From assembly GCA_026705605.1 (NCBI GenBank), contig JAPPAK010000006.1, positions 1 through 64,000 on the forward strand: a DNA stretch of 64,000 bases, given 5' to 3'. Below are positions 52,399-61,817 of this stretch, piece by piece. The notes beneath the pieces are model-generated. The model was not told where the DNA came from. It saw only the letters and a program-made list of their open reading frames with translations, and did not search any database. This DNA is from Chloroflexota bacterium (lineage in GTDB: Bacteria > Chloroflexota > Dehalococcoidia > Tepidiformales > Tepidiformaceae). Within the stretch, counting starts at the first letter, position 1. Each line of letters begins with the position of its first letter. The position numbers and the translations under genes were made by a program.

Positions 52399-54795
52399 GT
52401 GAGCAGGCTGGCCGTTGCGGCCCTGGGAGTGCTGCTGGGGCTCGCGGTGCTCGCGCCCGGAGCGGCGCAGGAGGCGGAAACCGCCACCATCGAGGTGCGC
52501 GTCTGGCAGAACGTGGGGGACGAGCTCGACATCTACGTGAGCGCCCGTCCCGCCGCCGGTTCGTGGCGAACGCTGGGGACGATCCCGCTCGCCCTTGACG
52601 ACGGGATCAGCTCGACGGGTCGGTTCCGCTACGGCGACATCGACTTCGATGTGCCCCTGCTCGGCCGGGCGGATCCGGCGACCGTCGAGGTGCGCGTCTG
52701 GCAGGACGTGGACAATAGCGCGCGCGTCTACATCAGCGCGCGTCCCGCCGATGGCGACTGGGGCGTGTTTGGGACGATCCGGCTGCCACTGGACGACGGC
52801 GTCAGCTCCAGCGGGCGCTTCCGTTACGGCAACGTCAGACTCGATGTCCCCCTGCCGCCCGCAGAGGTGGCGACGCTGGCGGGGCATCCGGGTTCCTGGG
52901 GGTACGCCGATGGAAGGGGCGCGGGGGTCCGGTTCGGTCGCGGCGGCCCAACCGGGCTGGTGGTCGACCACGACGGAAGCGTCGTCGTGGCCGACCCCTG
53001 GAATCACGCGATTCGCCGCATTTCCCCCGACGGCAGGGCCACTACGATCGCGGGAGGACTGGGGGCGGGCTTCCGGGACGGCCCTGTGGGCGTGGCCCAG
53101 TTCGCGTTCCCCGTCGATGTGGCCCTGGCGTCGGATGGTTCCATTTACGTGGCCGATGCGGACAACCGCCGCATCCGCAGGATAGGGCCTGGAGGTGTGG
53201 TCACCACCGTGGCCGGGACAGACCCGGAGACGAATGTTGCCGACTTCATCCGCGATGGGCCGGCCCTTGAGGCCATCCTGCTGAGACCCATTGCGCTGGC
53301 GTTGGACGCGAGGGGGAACCTCTACATCTCCGACGGGTACAGGATCAGGGTCCTCTCGGCGGCGGGCGAGGTGTTCACGTTGGCCGGCGGCAGGCTCCCC
53401 GGTTATCGGGACGGACCAGCAAAGGCGGCCGAGTTCCGGATCGTATCCGACATGGATGTCGATGACGCTGGCAATCTCTATGTGCTTGACGTCAGCAATA
53501 CCACGCCCGGTGAGCGGGGGGCATACGCGACCATCCGCGTGGTCAGCACCGCCGGGATGGTCCGCACGCTCCACGCCAGCGATGAGCCGCGCTACGGCGG
53601 CATGCTCGCGTGGCCCTCGGGGATCGTGGTGACCGGCCGAGGAGAGGTCTTCGTGTCGAACACGGGACGGCACCAGATCGTCCGGCTCGGGGCCGACGGC
53701 GAGCTCCACGGTGTGGCCGGAGCGGGCGAGGACGGGCGGCTCGATGGTTCGCGTGCGCGGGCGCAGTTCAGCTTCCCGAGGGATCTCGCAGTCGCAGGAA
53801 GCGGGGATCTCTTCGTGGTAGACCAGCAGAGGACGGTGATCCGCCGGGTCTCCCGCGGGGCAAGCGATGTCCCGCTGGCTGTGGCGCCTCATGTGCCCAC
53901 GGTGGAGGGGGTCACCGTGACGATCCTGTCGGGACTGCGCCGTGAGCATGGGCTGGTCGATGGGCCGGCCGGCCGGGCGAGATTTCAGTACCCCGAGGGG
54001 CTGGCGCTGGCCCCCGGGGGTGTGGCGCTGGTGGTCGACTCCCAAAACCATGCAATCCGGAGGGTTGGCGCCGACGGGTCCGTGACCACGCTCGCGGGCG
54101 GGAATGGCGAAGGCGTTCGCGACGGCCCCGCCAGCGAGGCGCAGTTCTCCACCCCGCGCGACATAGCCGTCGGTCCTGACGGCACGGCGTACGTGATCGA
54201 CGAGGGCACCGGCCTTATCCGCAAGGTTGCGGCGGACGGATCCGTGGAGACGCTCCAGGACGAGATGCAGGCGGCGTTCCCCGATCCCCGCGCCATTGCC
54301 GTCGATCGGGCGGGCAACCTGTATGTACTCAACGGCGACAGTGCCACCATCAGGCGCCTCTCGCCCGAGGGCCACACCTCCACAGTCGCATGGGCGGTCC
54401 ATCCGGGGGGGATAGCCGTCGACGCTGACGGGTTCGTGTATTACCCGGCCGACGGAGTGGGGGACCGGGCGGTCGCGATCAAGAAAGCCAGCCCTGAGGG
54501 CGTGGTCACAACGGTGTACGAGAGCCCACCCTTCCTTCACGGAGGGTTGCTGGGACATGTAGCGGATATCGCCTTGGGGCCTGACGGAAGCGTCTACCTG
54601 GCGGAGTGGAGCCTCGATGGACTGCTCCGTATCTCTCCGGATGGGGAAGCCTCGTTTGTGATTCCGCCTTACTACCCCGACGGCCCGGTTCAACCGCGCG
54701 GTCTGGCCGTCTCCCCTGATGGCGGCCTCCTGGTTGCTGACCACCGGCTGGCCGTCATCTGGAGAGTCACGTTCGAGGATGAACCACCCGAATAG
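52399..54795 (+). CDS. Secreted NHL-repeat propeller protein with N-terminal doublet domain, paralogue 3
   Basis: The protein has 798 residues from GTG 52399, with GGGAG eight bases upstream; ATG-like starts further up would spoil the signal peptide. The signal is ~1-25 (ending APGAAQ). Two doublet repeats follow (~28-150: EVRVWQNVGDELDIYVSARP and EVRVWQDVDNSARVYISARP), then NHL units (VVVADPWNHAIRRI, IYVADADNRRIRRI, ALVVDSQNHAIRRV). Its leader resembles that of paralogue 1, including a 7-codon ORF whose TGA overlaps the start, so paralogues 1 and 3 keep independent leaders. Its stop faces a convergent SDR gene. Confidence 0.88.
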   Translation: MSRLAVAALGVLLGLAVLAPGAAQEAETATIEVRVWQNVGDELDIYVSARPAAGSWRTLGTIPLALDDGISSTGRFRYGDIDFDVPLLGRADPATVEVRVWQDVDNSARVYISARPADGDWGVFGTIRLPLDDGVSSSGRFRYGNVRLDVPLPPAEVATLAGHPGSWGYADGRGAGVRFGRGGPTGLVVDHDGSVVVADPWNHAIRRISPDGRATTIAGGLGAGFRDGPVGVAQFAFPVDVALASDGSIYVADADNRRIRRIGPGGVVTTVAGTDPETNVADFIRDGPALEAILLRPIALALDARGNLYISDGYRIRVLSAAGEVFTLAGGRLPGYRDGPAKAAEFRIVSDMDVDDAGNLYVLDVSNTTPGERGAYATIRVVSTAGMVRTLHASDEPRYGGMLAWPSGIVVTGRGEVFVSNTGRHQIVRLGADGELHGVAGAGEDGRLDGSRARAQFSFPRDLAVAGSGDLFVVDQQRTVIRRVSRGASDVPLAVAPHVPTVEGVTVTILSGLRREHGLVDGPAGRARFQYPEGLALAPGGVALVVDSQNHAIRRVGADGSVTTLAGGNGEGVRDGPASEAQFSTPRDIAVGPDGTAYVIDEGTGLIRKVAADGSVETLQDEMQAAFPDPRAIAVDRAGNLYVLNGDSATIRRLSPEGHTSTVAWAVHPGGIAVDADGFVYYPADGVGDRAVAIKKASPEGVVTTVYESPPFLHGGLLGHVADIALGPDGSVYLAEWSLDGLLRISPDGEASFVIPPYYPDGPVQPRGLAVSPDGGLLVADHRLAVIWRVTFEDEPPE

Positions 54796-54798
54796 CGC

Positions 54799-55590
54799 CT
54801 AGCGGGCCTTGGAGCCGCCGTCGACCTGGTAGTAGGCGCCTGTCATGAAGGATGACTCGTCGCTCAGGAGGAAGGCGGCGAGGGCGGCCACCTCGTGGGG
54901 CTCGCCGTAGCGCCGCAGGGGGAGGCCGGCGGCGATGTCGCGGTGGCGCCCCTCGGGGTCGTCGGGATCGCCGCCACGCTCGATGGACCGCATCATGCGC
55001 GTCTCGATGGGCGCGGGGCAGATGGCGTTCACGCGGATGTTGTCGCGGGCGAACTCGAGGGCGGCCGTGCGCGTGAGGCCGATGACCGCGTGCTTGCTCG
55101 CACCATAGGCGACGAGGTGCGGCGTTCCCCCCAGCCCCGCGGTCGAGGCGGTGTTGACGACGGCGCCGCCGCCACGCGCCTGCATCGCCGGGGCGATGGC
55201 CTTCAGCCCCAGCCAGACGCCCTTCACGTTGACCGCGATGACCTTGTCGAACATGTCCTCGGGGTAGTCGGTGAGGGGCGTGACGAGGCCCTCGATGCCG
55301 GCGTTGTTGAAGAACCCGTCGATGCCGCCGAAGTTGTCGACAGCCTCGCGTACGTAGCGCTGGTGGTCCTCCCAGACAGTCACGTCGGTGGGGACGGCGA
55401 TGGCCTCGCCCCCCTCCGCCTCGACCGCATCGACGGCGCCTCCGAGGTCGCTGCCCGCGAGGTCGACGGCGACGATGCGCGCGCCCTCCTGGGCGAGACG
55501 CACGCAGGTGGCGCGGCCGATACCCCCGGCCGCGCCGGTGATGACGACGACCTTGCCTTCGAAACGCTGTGCTACTGCGTGCTCGCTCAT
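54799..55590 (-). CDS. Short-chain dehydrogenase/reductase, classical NAD type
   Basis: The protein has 263 residues from ATG 55590. TGAAGGIG (~residues 19-26), Asp at the end of strand 2 (VAVDLAG) favouring NAD, NNAG, catalytic Ser in NTAST and YGASKHA (Tyr-x3-Lys, ~161-165). The C-terminal SSFMTGAYYQVDGG is typical of classical SDRs. The substrate is unknown. It is convergent with the NHL cluster and not part of it. Confidence 0.92.
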   Translation of the reverse strand: MSEHAVAQRFEGKVVVITGAAGGIGRATCVRLAQEGARIVAVDLAGSDLGGAVDAVEAEGGEAIAVPTDVTVWEDHQRYVREAVDNFGGIDGFFNNAGIEGLVTPLTDYPEDMFDKVIAVNVKGVWLGLKAIAPAMQARGGGAVVNTASTAGLGGTPHLVAYGASKHAVIGLTRTAALEFARDNIRVNAICPAPIETRMMRSIERGGDPDDPEGRHRDIAAGLPLRRYGEPHEVAALAAFLLSDESSFMTGAYYQVDGGSKAR

Positions 55591-55693
55591 GACAGTTCTC
55601 CCGGGGGCCGGCGGCCCGCGCGACGTAGTGTAGGAGAGCGGGACGAGGAGGGGGCGACGGGTAGGGGCGGCGGCGCTATTCTGGGAGTTCGCT

Positions 55694-55770
55694 CGGGGTG
55701 TAGCTCAGCCAGGTAGAGTGCTTCGTTCGGGACGAAGAGGTCCCCGGTTCAAATCCGGGCACCCCGACCA
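55694..55770 (+). tRNA. tRNA-Pro (CGG)
   Basis: Acceptor CGGGGTG/CACCCCG, discriminator A and encoded CCA at 55768-55770. The anticodon loop TTCGGGA between CTTCG and CGAAG gives anticodon CGG. The T-arm CCCGGTTCAAATCCGGG is perfect. Both neighbouring genes are on the minus strand. Confidence 0.96.
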
Positions 55771-55793
55771 GCCTTCCCCCACCGACTCCAGTG

Positions 55794-56195
55794 TCAGCGG
55801 CTGCCCGCCGGTATGCGCCCGAGGGCGTTCGCGAGCCGTTCCCGCACCTCAGCGGCGATGGCGGCGAGCGCCTCGTTCCCCACCCCACCCAGCGTGACCG
55901 TCGGGTCGACCGCCTCGACGACGATGCCCTCGCCGCTGGCATGGACGGCGACGCTGCAGGGCAGCAGCGCGCCCGCGTCGGGGTCCGCTTCGACGGCGCG
56001 GCGCAGCAGGTCGCCGTCGCAGACCCCGAGGATGGTGCAGGCGCCTCCGAGGGCGCCACTGGCGTCGAGCGTGGTGGCGATGTCGAAGCCCTGTTCGCGC
56101 AGGGCCTCCTTCGTGCGGTTCAGCCCCTCAATGAAGTCGAAGTTAGCGGTGCGCCGCAGGGCGAAGGGGCGCTCCTCGACGGATGAAGCTGACAT
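55794..56195 (-). CDS. DUF302-family protein
   Basis: The protein has 133 residues from ATG 56195. FDFIEGLNRTKEALREQGFDIATTLD, then GVCDGDLLRRAVEADPDAGALLPCSVAVH and a C-terminal AALAAIAAEVRERL-like helix fit the DUF302 fold. The conserved Cys in LLPCSV is present. Function is unknown; the family occurs in some metal- or redox-linked contexts. It ends 24 bases from tRNA-Pro and diverges from the M23 peptidase gene. Confidence 0.82.
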   Translation of the reverse strand: MSASSVEERPFALRRTANFDFIEGLNRTKEALREQGFDIATTLDASGALGGACTILGVCDGDLLRRAVEADPDAGALLPCSVAVHASGEGIVVEAVDPTVTLGGVGNEALAAIAAEVRERLANALGRIPAGSR

Positions 56196-56268
56196 GCGCG
56201 GGATGGTAGCAGGGTGGGGAAGCTCGGGGGCGGTCGACGGTGGCGGGCTGCTGACGCACCCTTGTGCT

Positions 56269-57234
56269 GTGCGCGTCTCGGGATTGCGGCTCGCCCTGGC
56301 GATGGCGGCGCTGATGCTGCTGGCAGGGGGCTGCGCGGGCGGCGGTGGGAGTTCGGGGGTTACGGTCGAGACGGTGACGCCTGCCGCCGAGGAGACGCCG
56401 CCCCCCGCGGTGGGCGTGGCGACGGCGGAGGTCGCCATCGTGCCGCCCGAGCTCATCGTGTCCGTCGTCGAGGTCCCGCAGGGCGGGGCCGTGCTCGTGT
56501 CGGTCACGGGGAGCGTGGAGGAGGGCCGGGTCGTGTTCCTGGGCCAGCGCTACCCGCTCACCCAGGGCGATTTCAGCATGTACAGCTACGTCGGCATCGG
56601 CGTCTTCGACGCGCCGGGAACGCACACCATGCTGGTGCAGCTCACGATGGTGAACGGCACGGAGGGCAGCTTCGAGCACGAGATCACGATCACCGAGTCC
56701 GTGTGGGACGTCGCCCACCTCTACTACGAGGAAGGCGCGGGCGACCCGGTGCTCGACCAGGCGGAGCGCGATCGCGAAAACGCCCTCCTGGCCGACACAT
56801 ACGCCGTGGTGACGCCGCAGAAGCTCTGGGAGGGGCGCTGGCGGTCGCCGTCAGGGGGCCAGATATCGAGCCAGTTCGGAGAGCGGCGCTCGTTCAACGA
56901 CGGGCCCGTGGGGGGCAACCACGGCGGTACCGATTTCGCCGCTCCCGAGGGGGCGCCCGTGACGGCGACGAACAGCGGTCGCGTGGCGCTGGCGCGGCAG
57001 CTCGCCCTCCGTGGGAACACGGTCATCATCGACCACGGAGGGGGCGTGTTCTCGGGATACGCCCACCTGAGCGCCTTCGCCGTTGCCGAGGGGCAGGAGG
57101 TGCAGAAGGGCCAGCTGATCGGCTTCGTGGGCGATTCGGGCCTCTCGACGGCGCCCCACCTGCACTGGGAGATCTCCATCCACGGCGTGCTCGTCGATCC
57201 GATGCGGTTTGTCGATGGGCGGAATGGGTTCTAG
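56269..57234 (+). CDS. M23-family metallopeptidase lipoprotein
   Basis: The protein has 321 residues from GTG 56269. The signal peptide ends in lipobox LLAGGC (~residue 22), followed by a Val/Thr/Pro linker. A ~100-residue beta-rich domain precedes the LytM-type catalytic domain (~205-315): zinc ligands in NHGGTDF (His-x3-Asp) and PHLHWEI (HxH), with GQLIGFVGDSG between. It should cleave peptidoglycan cross-links outside the cell. The catalytic residues are all present, so it is probably an active endopeptidase and not an EnvC-like activator. Confidence 0.92.
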   Translation: MRVSGLRLALAMAALMLLAGGCAGGGGSSGVTVETVTPAAEETPPPAVGVATAEVAIVPPELIVSVVEVPQGGAVLVSVTGSVEEGRVVFLGQRYPLTQGDFSMYSYVGIGVFDAPGTHTMLVQLTMVNGTEGSFEHEITITESVWDVAHLYYEEGAGDPVLDQAERDRENALLADTYAVVTPQKLWEGRWRSPSGGQISSQFGERRSFNDGPVGGNHGGTDFAAPEGAPVTATNSGRVALARQLALRGNTVIIDHGGGVFSGYAHLSAFAVAEGQEVQKGQLIGFVGDSGLSTAPHLHWEISIHGVLVDPMRFVDGRNGF

Positions 57235-57237
57235 GCG

Positions 57238-57663
57238 ATGCGGCTGACCGTGGAGGTCGAAGGCGAAGGGGACTCGGGCGCCCTGCCCGGGCAGGGCGCG
57301 GCGCTGGTCGCGTTCATGTCGTTCGCGGCGGTGCGCGGATTCGGTGCGCGCCACCCGCTCATCGCGTTGTCGGAGCGAGCCGCGGACCTGGGTGTGCGGC
57401 TGGGGCCGCTCACGACTTTCTACGAACGCGGCGCCGAGGACTCCGAGGACGAGGCGAACCTGGAGCGGGCCTGGCAGGACGCGGACCCGCTGGCGGCGAG
57501 TCTGGAGGCCCTGGGCAAGGCGCTGGCCGAGGACGAACGCGCGGGCGCCTTCGTGCGGCGCGCCGGGGCGGAATCGCTGGCCGAAGAGGCGGCGGCCCTG
57601 CTCGATGTCGTCGAGGGCGCGGGGCGCGCCAATCGCCGTGTCCGCCTAACCTACGAGCTGTGA
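57238..57663 (+). CDS. Hypothetical protein between peptidase and methyltransferase genes
   Basis: The protein has 141 residues from ATG 57238, three bases after the M23 stop, and overlaps the next gene by 4 bases. It is acidic and mostly helical (LSERAADLGVRLGPLTTFYERG, LAASLEALGKALAEDERAG), and ends in a short basic strand (RANRRVRLTYEL). No family is recognised. Tight packing suggests a three-gene operon with the peptidase and methyltransferase. Confidence 0.55.
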   Translation: MRLTVEVEGEGDSGALPGQGAALVAFMSFAAVRGFGARHPLIALSERAADLGVRLGPLTTFYERGAEDSEDEANLERAWQDADPLAASLEALGKALAEDERAGAFVRRAGAESLAEEAAALLDVVEGAGRANRRVRLTYEL

Positions 57664-58298
57664 TTCGCCGACGCCGGGACGCCATCAGCGCGCGGGAGCG
57701 CTGGCTTGCGGGGCCGCAAGCGTTCGCGCGCGCGTTCGACTCACCCTCGGGGCGAGCGCTCCTCTTCCCCCGCGCCGTGAAGATGATCGAGCTGCTCCAG
57801 CTCGACACGGCCCGCACCTACCTCGATGTCAGCCTCGGCGGGGGTGGCTTCGCCGAGCTGCTGGCGAGGGGGGCGGGCTCCCCCGCCCGCCCCGTCGTGC
57901 TCGACGTGTCGGCGGCGGGCGACTCGGTCGACCTCGTCGCCTGGCCGGAGCAGCTCCCCTTCCGGGACGCGTCCTTCGACGCCGTCACCGCCCTGCATGT
58001 GCTGCGCGGCCTCGACGACGATGCCGTGCACGGCTTCGCCGAGGAGCTCTCGCGCATCCTCGCGCCGGGTGGCGCCGGGCTGATCGTCGAGTTCGCGCCG
58101 GTGCGCTGGGGCCTGCTCAACGACCTGCACCGGCGCATCGTGTCGGGGGGCTGCGCGGAGGTCGACCTGCGCGGCTGGGGCCGCATGGCCGCGCTCCTGA
58201 CGGAGTGCGGCTTCGACGCGATTGACCTCGTCGAGCTCGGGCCGTTCGCCCTGCCCCCGATCCCGCGGGTCTGCGTGCTGGTGCGCCGCAGCCCCTAG
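57660..58298 (+). CDS. SAM-dependent methyltransferase (type 11)
   Basis: The protein has 212 residues from GTG 57660, overlapping the previous stop (GTGA). The basic N-terminus is followed by motif I TYLDVSLGGGGFAELLARG (~residues 60-78), acidic VVLDVS, then LPFRDASFDAVTALHVLRGL and LSRILAPGGAGLIVEF, the class I methyltransferase fold. The substrate is unknown. It converges on alr with a 4-base overlap. Confidence 0.82.
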   Translation: MIRRRRDAISARERWLAGPQAFARAFDSPSGRALLFPRAVKMIELLQLDTARTYLDVSLGGGGFAELLARGAGSPARPVVLDVSAAGDSVDLVAWPEQLPFRDASFDAVTALHVLRGLDDDAVHGFAEELSRILAPGGAGLIVEFAPVRWGLLNDLHRRIVSGGCAEVDLRGWGRMAALLTECGFDAIDLVELGPFALPPIPRVCVLVRRSP

Positions 58299-59467
58299 CA
58301 GGTCGCCTCGATGAGGCCCTTGCGGTGGCCGAGGCGGGGCAGGCGGCGGTTGAGGCCGGCGAGCACCTCGTAGTTGATGGTGTCGATGTGGCCGGCCACC
58401 TCGGCGGCGGTGATCGTCTCGCCACCCTGTTCCCCGATGAGCACGGCCTCGTCTCCCTCGGACACGCCGGGGACGCCCGTGATGTCGATGAGGAACTGGT
58501 CCATGCAGATGCGCCCCACGATGGGGCAGCGCCGGCCGCTGGCGAGGACGTGGCCGCGGTTGCTGAGCGCGCGGTGGTACCCGTCGGCGTAGCCGATGGG
58601 CACGAGCGCGACGCGTGACTGGCGTTCGGCGACCCACGTGAGGCCGTAGCTGACGCCCTCGCCGGGGGCGACGTCGAAGACGCGGGCGAGGCGCGCCTTC
58701 ATGCTGAGGACGCGCTGGAGGCCGGGGTTCGGGGTGTGGTCGGGAAGGGCGCCGTAGAGGCCGAGCCCGGTGCGCACGGCGTCGTAGCGGAACTCGGGGT
58801 GGCGGATGGTGGTGGCGGTGTTGGCGATGTGACGCATCGGCACCGGCCCCGCAAGGCGCACCGCCTCGGCCACGACCCGGTCCTGCTCGACCGTGAAGGA
58901 GTCGTCCTCGTGGTCGGCGTTGGCGAGGTGCGTCCAGAGCGCTTCGAGCGTGACGCCCTCGAGGGCCCGCACGCGGTCGGCGAGGACGGCGACTTCGTCG
59001 GGGGCAAGACCGAAGCGGTGCATGCCGCTGTCGACCTTCACATGGACCGGCACCGGCGCCTTCCCGGCGCGCAGCGCCGCATCCGCGACCGCCGCGGCCT
59101 GCTCCTCGCTATCGACGGTGAGGGTGATGTCGTGCGTGACCGCTGTCTCGGCGTCCTCGGCGAAGGAGTGGCCGAGAACGAGCACGGGCCGGGTGACCCC
59201 GGCCTCGCGCAAGGCGACCGCTTCCGGCAGGAAGACGACGGCGAAGCGTCCGATGCCCGCGGCCTCGAGCGCCGGCCCGACGACGTCCGCGCCGTGGCCG
59301 TAGGCGTTCGCCTTCACCACGGCCATGACGGTCGCGTCGCCGGCGGTATCGCGGAGAACGTGGGCGTTGTTGTCGAGGGCGTCGAGGTCGAGCTCGATCC
59401 AGGCGTTGAGGGCCCGCGTGGCGCTCTCGAGGGGTGTTCCGGTGGTTCCGGAACTGCTGGTGGTCAC
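58295..59467 (-). CDS. alr: Alanine racemase
   Basis: The protein has 390 residues from GTG 59467. The PLP lysine is in VKANAYGHG (Lys 52). The barrel continues with VDSGMHRFG and HIANTATT. The second catalytic Tyr is in GVSYGLTW, followed by VPIGYADGYHR and GRICMDQFLIDIT of the C-terminal beta domain. It makes D-alanine for peptidoglycan. It is divergent from the lytic transglycosylase gene; both are cell-wall functions. Confidence 0.97.
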   Translation of the reverse strand: MTTSSSGTTGTPLESATRALNAWIELDLDALDNNAHVLRDTAGDATVMAVVKANAYGHGADVVGPALEAAGIGRFAVVFLPEAVALREAGVTRPVLVLGHSFAEDAETAVTHDITLTVDSEEQAAAVADAALRAGKAPVPVHVKVDSGMHRFGLAPDEVAVLADRVRALEGVTLEALWTHLANADHEDDSFTVEQDRVVAEAVRLAGPVPMRHIANTATTIRHPEFRYDAVRTGLGLYGALPDHTPNPGLQRVLSMKARLARVFDVAPGEGVSYGLTWVAERQSRVALVPIGYADGYHRALSNRGHVLASGRRCPIVGRICMDQFLIDITGVPGVSEGDEAVLIGEQGGETITAAEVAGHIDTINYEVLAGLNRRLPRLGHRKGLIEATC

Positions 59468-59530
59468 GGCTGCCCCCTTCCCCGGGCAGCGCTTTGACCG
59501 GCCCGCGAGAACGGGCCTAGCATCGATGGG

Positions 59531-61777
59531 GTGGAGGCCAGACGCAACCGGCCCGGCCGTCGCCCGTTGAGGGGCGTGCGGCTCGGTGCGCTAGCGGCCT
59601 TGATCGCGGCCCTCGCGCTGGTCTCCTGCGGCGAGGACACCCCTCCTCCCGCCCCTTCCCCCACGCCCACGACCGTCGCGACGCCTGTCGCGACCCCCAC
59701 GCCGGAACCGGCAGCGCTCCTCGACGAGGCGTACGCGCTGCTGCGGAGCGGTCGCTACGACGAGGCCGTGACGGTGTTCGCGACCGTTGCGGACCGCGCG
59801 ACGGACCCGCAACTCCGCTCCACGGCCTTGCTCGGCGAGGCCGTGGCCGCCTACGACACGGGCGCGCACGGGCGATCGATGGGGCTTCTGCGCCGTGCGC
59901 TGGAAGCAGCGGCGCACGGATCGCCCGAGGAGGCGCGCGTGGTCTACCTGCTGGGGGTGCGGCTGAACGAGGCGCGCGCCTTCGATGAGGCGGTGGCGTT
60001 GCTGCGGCCCCACTCCGTGCTCGGAAGCGGGCTCGCGCTCGGCCCCGCGATCGCGTCCGAGTACGCCCGTGCGCTCGCCGGGAACGGGGACGTGGAGCGG
60101 GCGGAGACCGTCTGGCAGTCGCTGCTGGCGACGCCGGGGCTGGGCGAGCAGCTGCGGCTCCCGATCCTGCGGCAGCGCGCGGCTATCGCCCGAGTCGAGG
60201 GAGACCTGGAGGGGCGGCGGCGCTGGCTGGGGGAACTGGCGGCGCTCACTCGCGACCCGGAGGTGCGGCACGAACTCGCGGCGGTCGGCTTCCTGCTCGG
60301 CGACCTCGACCTGTTCGAGGCGCAGTTGCGCGCCATCATCGCCGAAAGCCCCTGGACCGAGGAGGCGCTGTTCTCGCTGCGCGATCTGCGTCAGGCCGGC
60401 TACGCGGTCGACCCGGGCCAGGAGGGGTTTGTGTACTACCGGCACGGGGCGTTCGCCCAGGCGCGGGCCGTGCTCCTGCCTGCGGTGCAGGATCCGGCGG
60501 CGAGCGCGGAGGAGCTCGCCTACCGCACGTACTTCCTGGCGGCGGCGTACGACGACGATGGCTTCTACCTGGAGTCGGTGCCGCTCTACGACGCGGTTGC
60601 GGCGGCGCCGGAGGCGGGGGTGTTCGGGCATCGGGCGCGGTACTGGGCGGCGCGTGCGCTCGAGAATGCAGGACACTTCGACGAGGCGGCGGCGCGGTAC
60701 GACCTCGTGGCGGGGGAGACCGGCGCTGAGTTCGCCGCGGAGGCGGCCTTCCGGAGCGGTTTCGTGCGGCTGCGCGTGGGGGATGTGGCGGGTGCGCTCG
60801 ATGCCTGGGCGGCGCAGGACGTTGTGGAGGCGCGCACGCACTACTGGCGCGGTCGGGCGCTGGAAGAACTGGGCGAGGCCGAGGAGGCGCAGCGCGCGTA
60901 TCTGGATGCGGTCGCGCTGCAGCCGCGCGCGTTCCACGGGATCGAGGCGCGTCGCGCGCTGGCGATGGACGTGGGTGGGGACGGGCGCTACCGGCGCCTG
61001 GCGCCCCCGCCCGTACCCGACTGGGAGGGGCTGGCGGCGTGGCTCGCGACCCACCGTCCGGGCGGGGCGCTTCGCGAGGTCGCCGTGGAGGCGCTGGAGC
61101 TGGCTCGCGTAGGGCTGCGGGACCGGGCGGCGGAGACGATCCGGCTTGCCGCCACCCGAACCAGCGATCCGTGGACGCTGCTGTCGCTGGCGCGGGTGGC
61201 GACGGAGGCGGGACTGCCGGAGCAGGTCACGGCAATTGCACAGCGAATACAGTTGATACTGAATCTCGATAGCGAGGCCCTTCCCGACCCATTCGCCCGG
61301 CTGCGCTACCCGCTGCCGCATGCGGCTCTCCTGGAGGAGCACGGCAAAGCGAACGGTCTCGACCCGCTGTTGCTGGCGGCGCTCATCTACCAGGAGAGCC
61401 GCTGGGACCCGACGGCGGTTTCCATCGCGGACGCCGTCGGCCTGACGCAGGTCATCGGTCCGACGGCCGAGTGGATCGCCGGGCAGCTCGGCAAGGGTGA
61501 CGTGGCCCCGGGGGAGCTGTTCCGCCCGGCCGTGTCGATCGAGTTTGGCGCCTACTACCTGGGCGTCCAGCTGCGGGAGTTCGGGGCCCCGCACCAGGCT
61601 CTCGCGGCGTACAACGCCGGTCCCTCGAACGCGCAGCTGTGGAGTCTGGTGGCGTCGTGGCCGCCGGCGGACTTCGTGGAGGCGATCACGTTCCGCGAGA
61701 CCCGTGCTTATGTGCAGTTAATCATGGAGCACTATGCCTGGTACCGGGCGCTGTACGGCGAAGGGACTGGCGGGTAG
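59531..61777 (+). CDS. Lipoprotein soluble lytic transglycosylase with TPR-like repeats
   Basis: The protein has 748 residues from GTG 59531. The signal peptide ends in lipobox LALVSC (~residue 35), followed by a Pro/Thr linker. A long helical TPR/solenoid region (~55-590) then precedes a C-terminal SLT domain (~600-735). The catalytic Glu is in YQESRWDP (~622), with GLTQVIGPTA and AYNAGPSN typical of Slt70/GH23. It cleaves glycan strands of peptidoglycan to 1,6-anhydro ends. It reads toward rpmH with only 40 bases between. Confidence 0.92.
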   Translation: MEARRNRPGRRPLRGVRLGALAALIAALALVSCGEDTPPPAPSPTPTTVATPVATPTPEPAALLDEAYALLRSGRYDEAVTVFATVADRATDPQLRSTALLGEAVAAYDTGAHGRSMGLLRRALEAAAHGSPEEARVVYLLGVRLNEARAFDEAVALLRPHSVLGSGLALGPAIASEYARALAGNGDVERAETVWQSLLATPGLGEQLRLPILRQRAAIARVEGDLEGRRRWLGELAALTRDPEVRHELAAVGFLLGDLDLFEAQLRAIIAESPWTEEALFSLRDLRQAGYAVDPGQEGFVYYRHGAFAQARAVLLPAVQDPAASAEELAYRTYFLAAAYDDDGFYLESVPLYDAVAAAPEAGVFGHRARYWAARALENAGHFDEAAARYDLVAGETGAEFAAEAAFRSGFVRLRVGDVAGALDAWAAQDVVEARTHYWRGRALEELGEAEEAQRAYLDAVALQPRAFHGIEARRALAMDVGGDGRYRRLAPPPVPDWEGLAAWLATHRPGGALREVAVEALELARVGLRDRAAETIRLAATRTSDPWTLLSLARVATEAGLPEQVTAIAQRIQLILNLDSEALPDPFARLRYPLPHAALLEEHGKANGLDPLLLAALIYQESRWDPTAVSIADAVGLTQVIGPTAEWIAGQLGKGDVAPGELFRPAVSIEFGAYYLGVQLREFGAPHQALAAYNAGPSNAQLWSLVASWPPADFVEAITFRETRAYVQLIMEHYAWYRALYGEGTGG

Positions 61778-61817
61778 GGGGAATGGGTCGTAGGTTAGTG
61801 GGCCGAGGAAACAGGCC

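Noticed and set aside
49927-54744. A stop-free antisense frame of ~1,600 codons across all three NHL genes
   Set aside because: It mirrors the paralogous coding strand, has no signal or domain, and arises from GC-rich third positions; the sense genes have clear starts, signals and repeats.
55676-56059. A minus-strand ORF ending over tRNA-Pro
   Set aside because: Its C-terminus is antisense tRNA and the rest is an alternative frame of the DUF302 gene.
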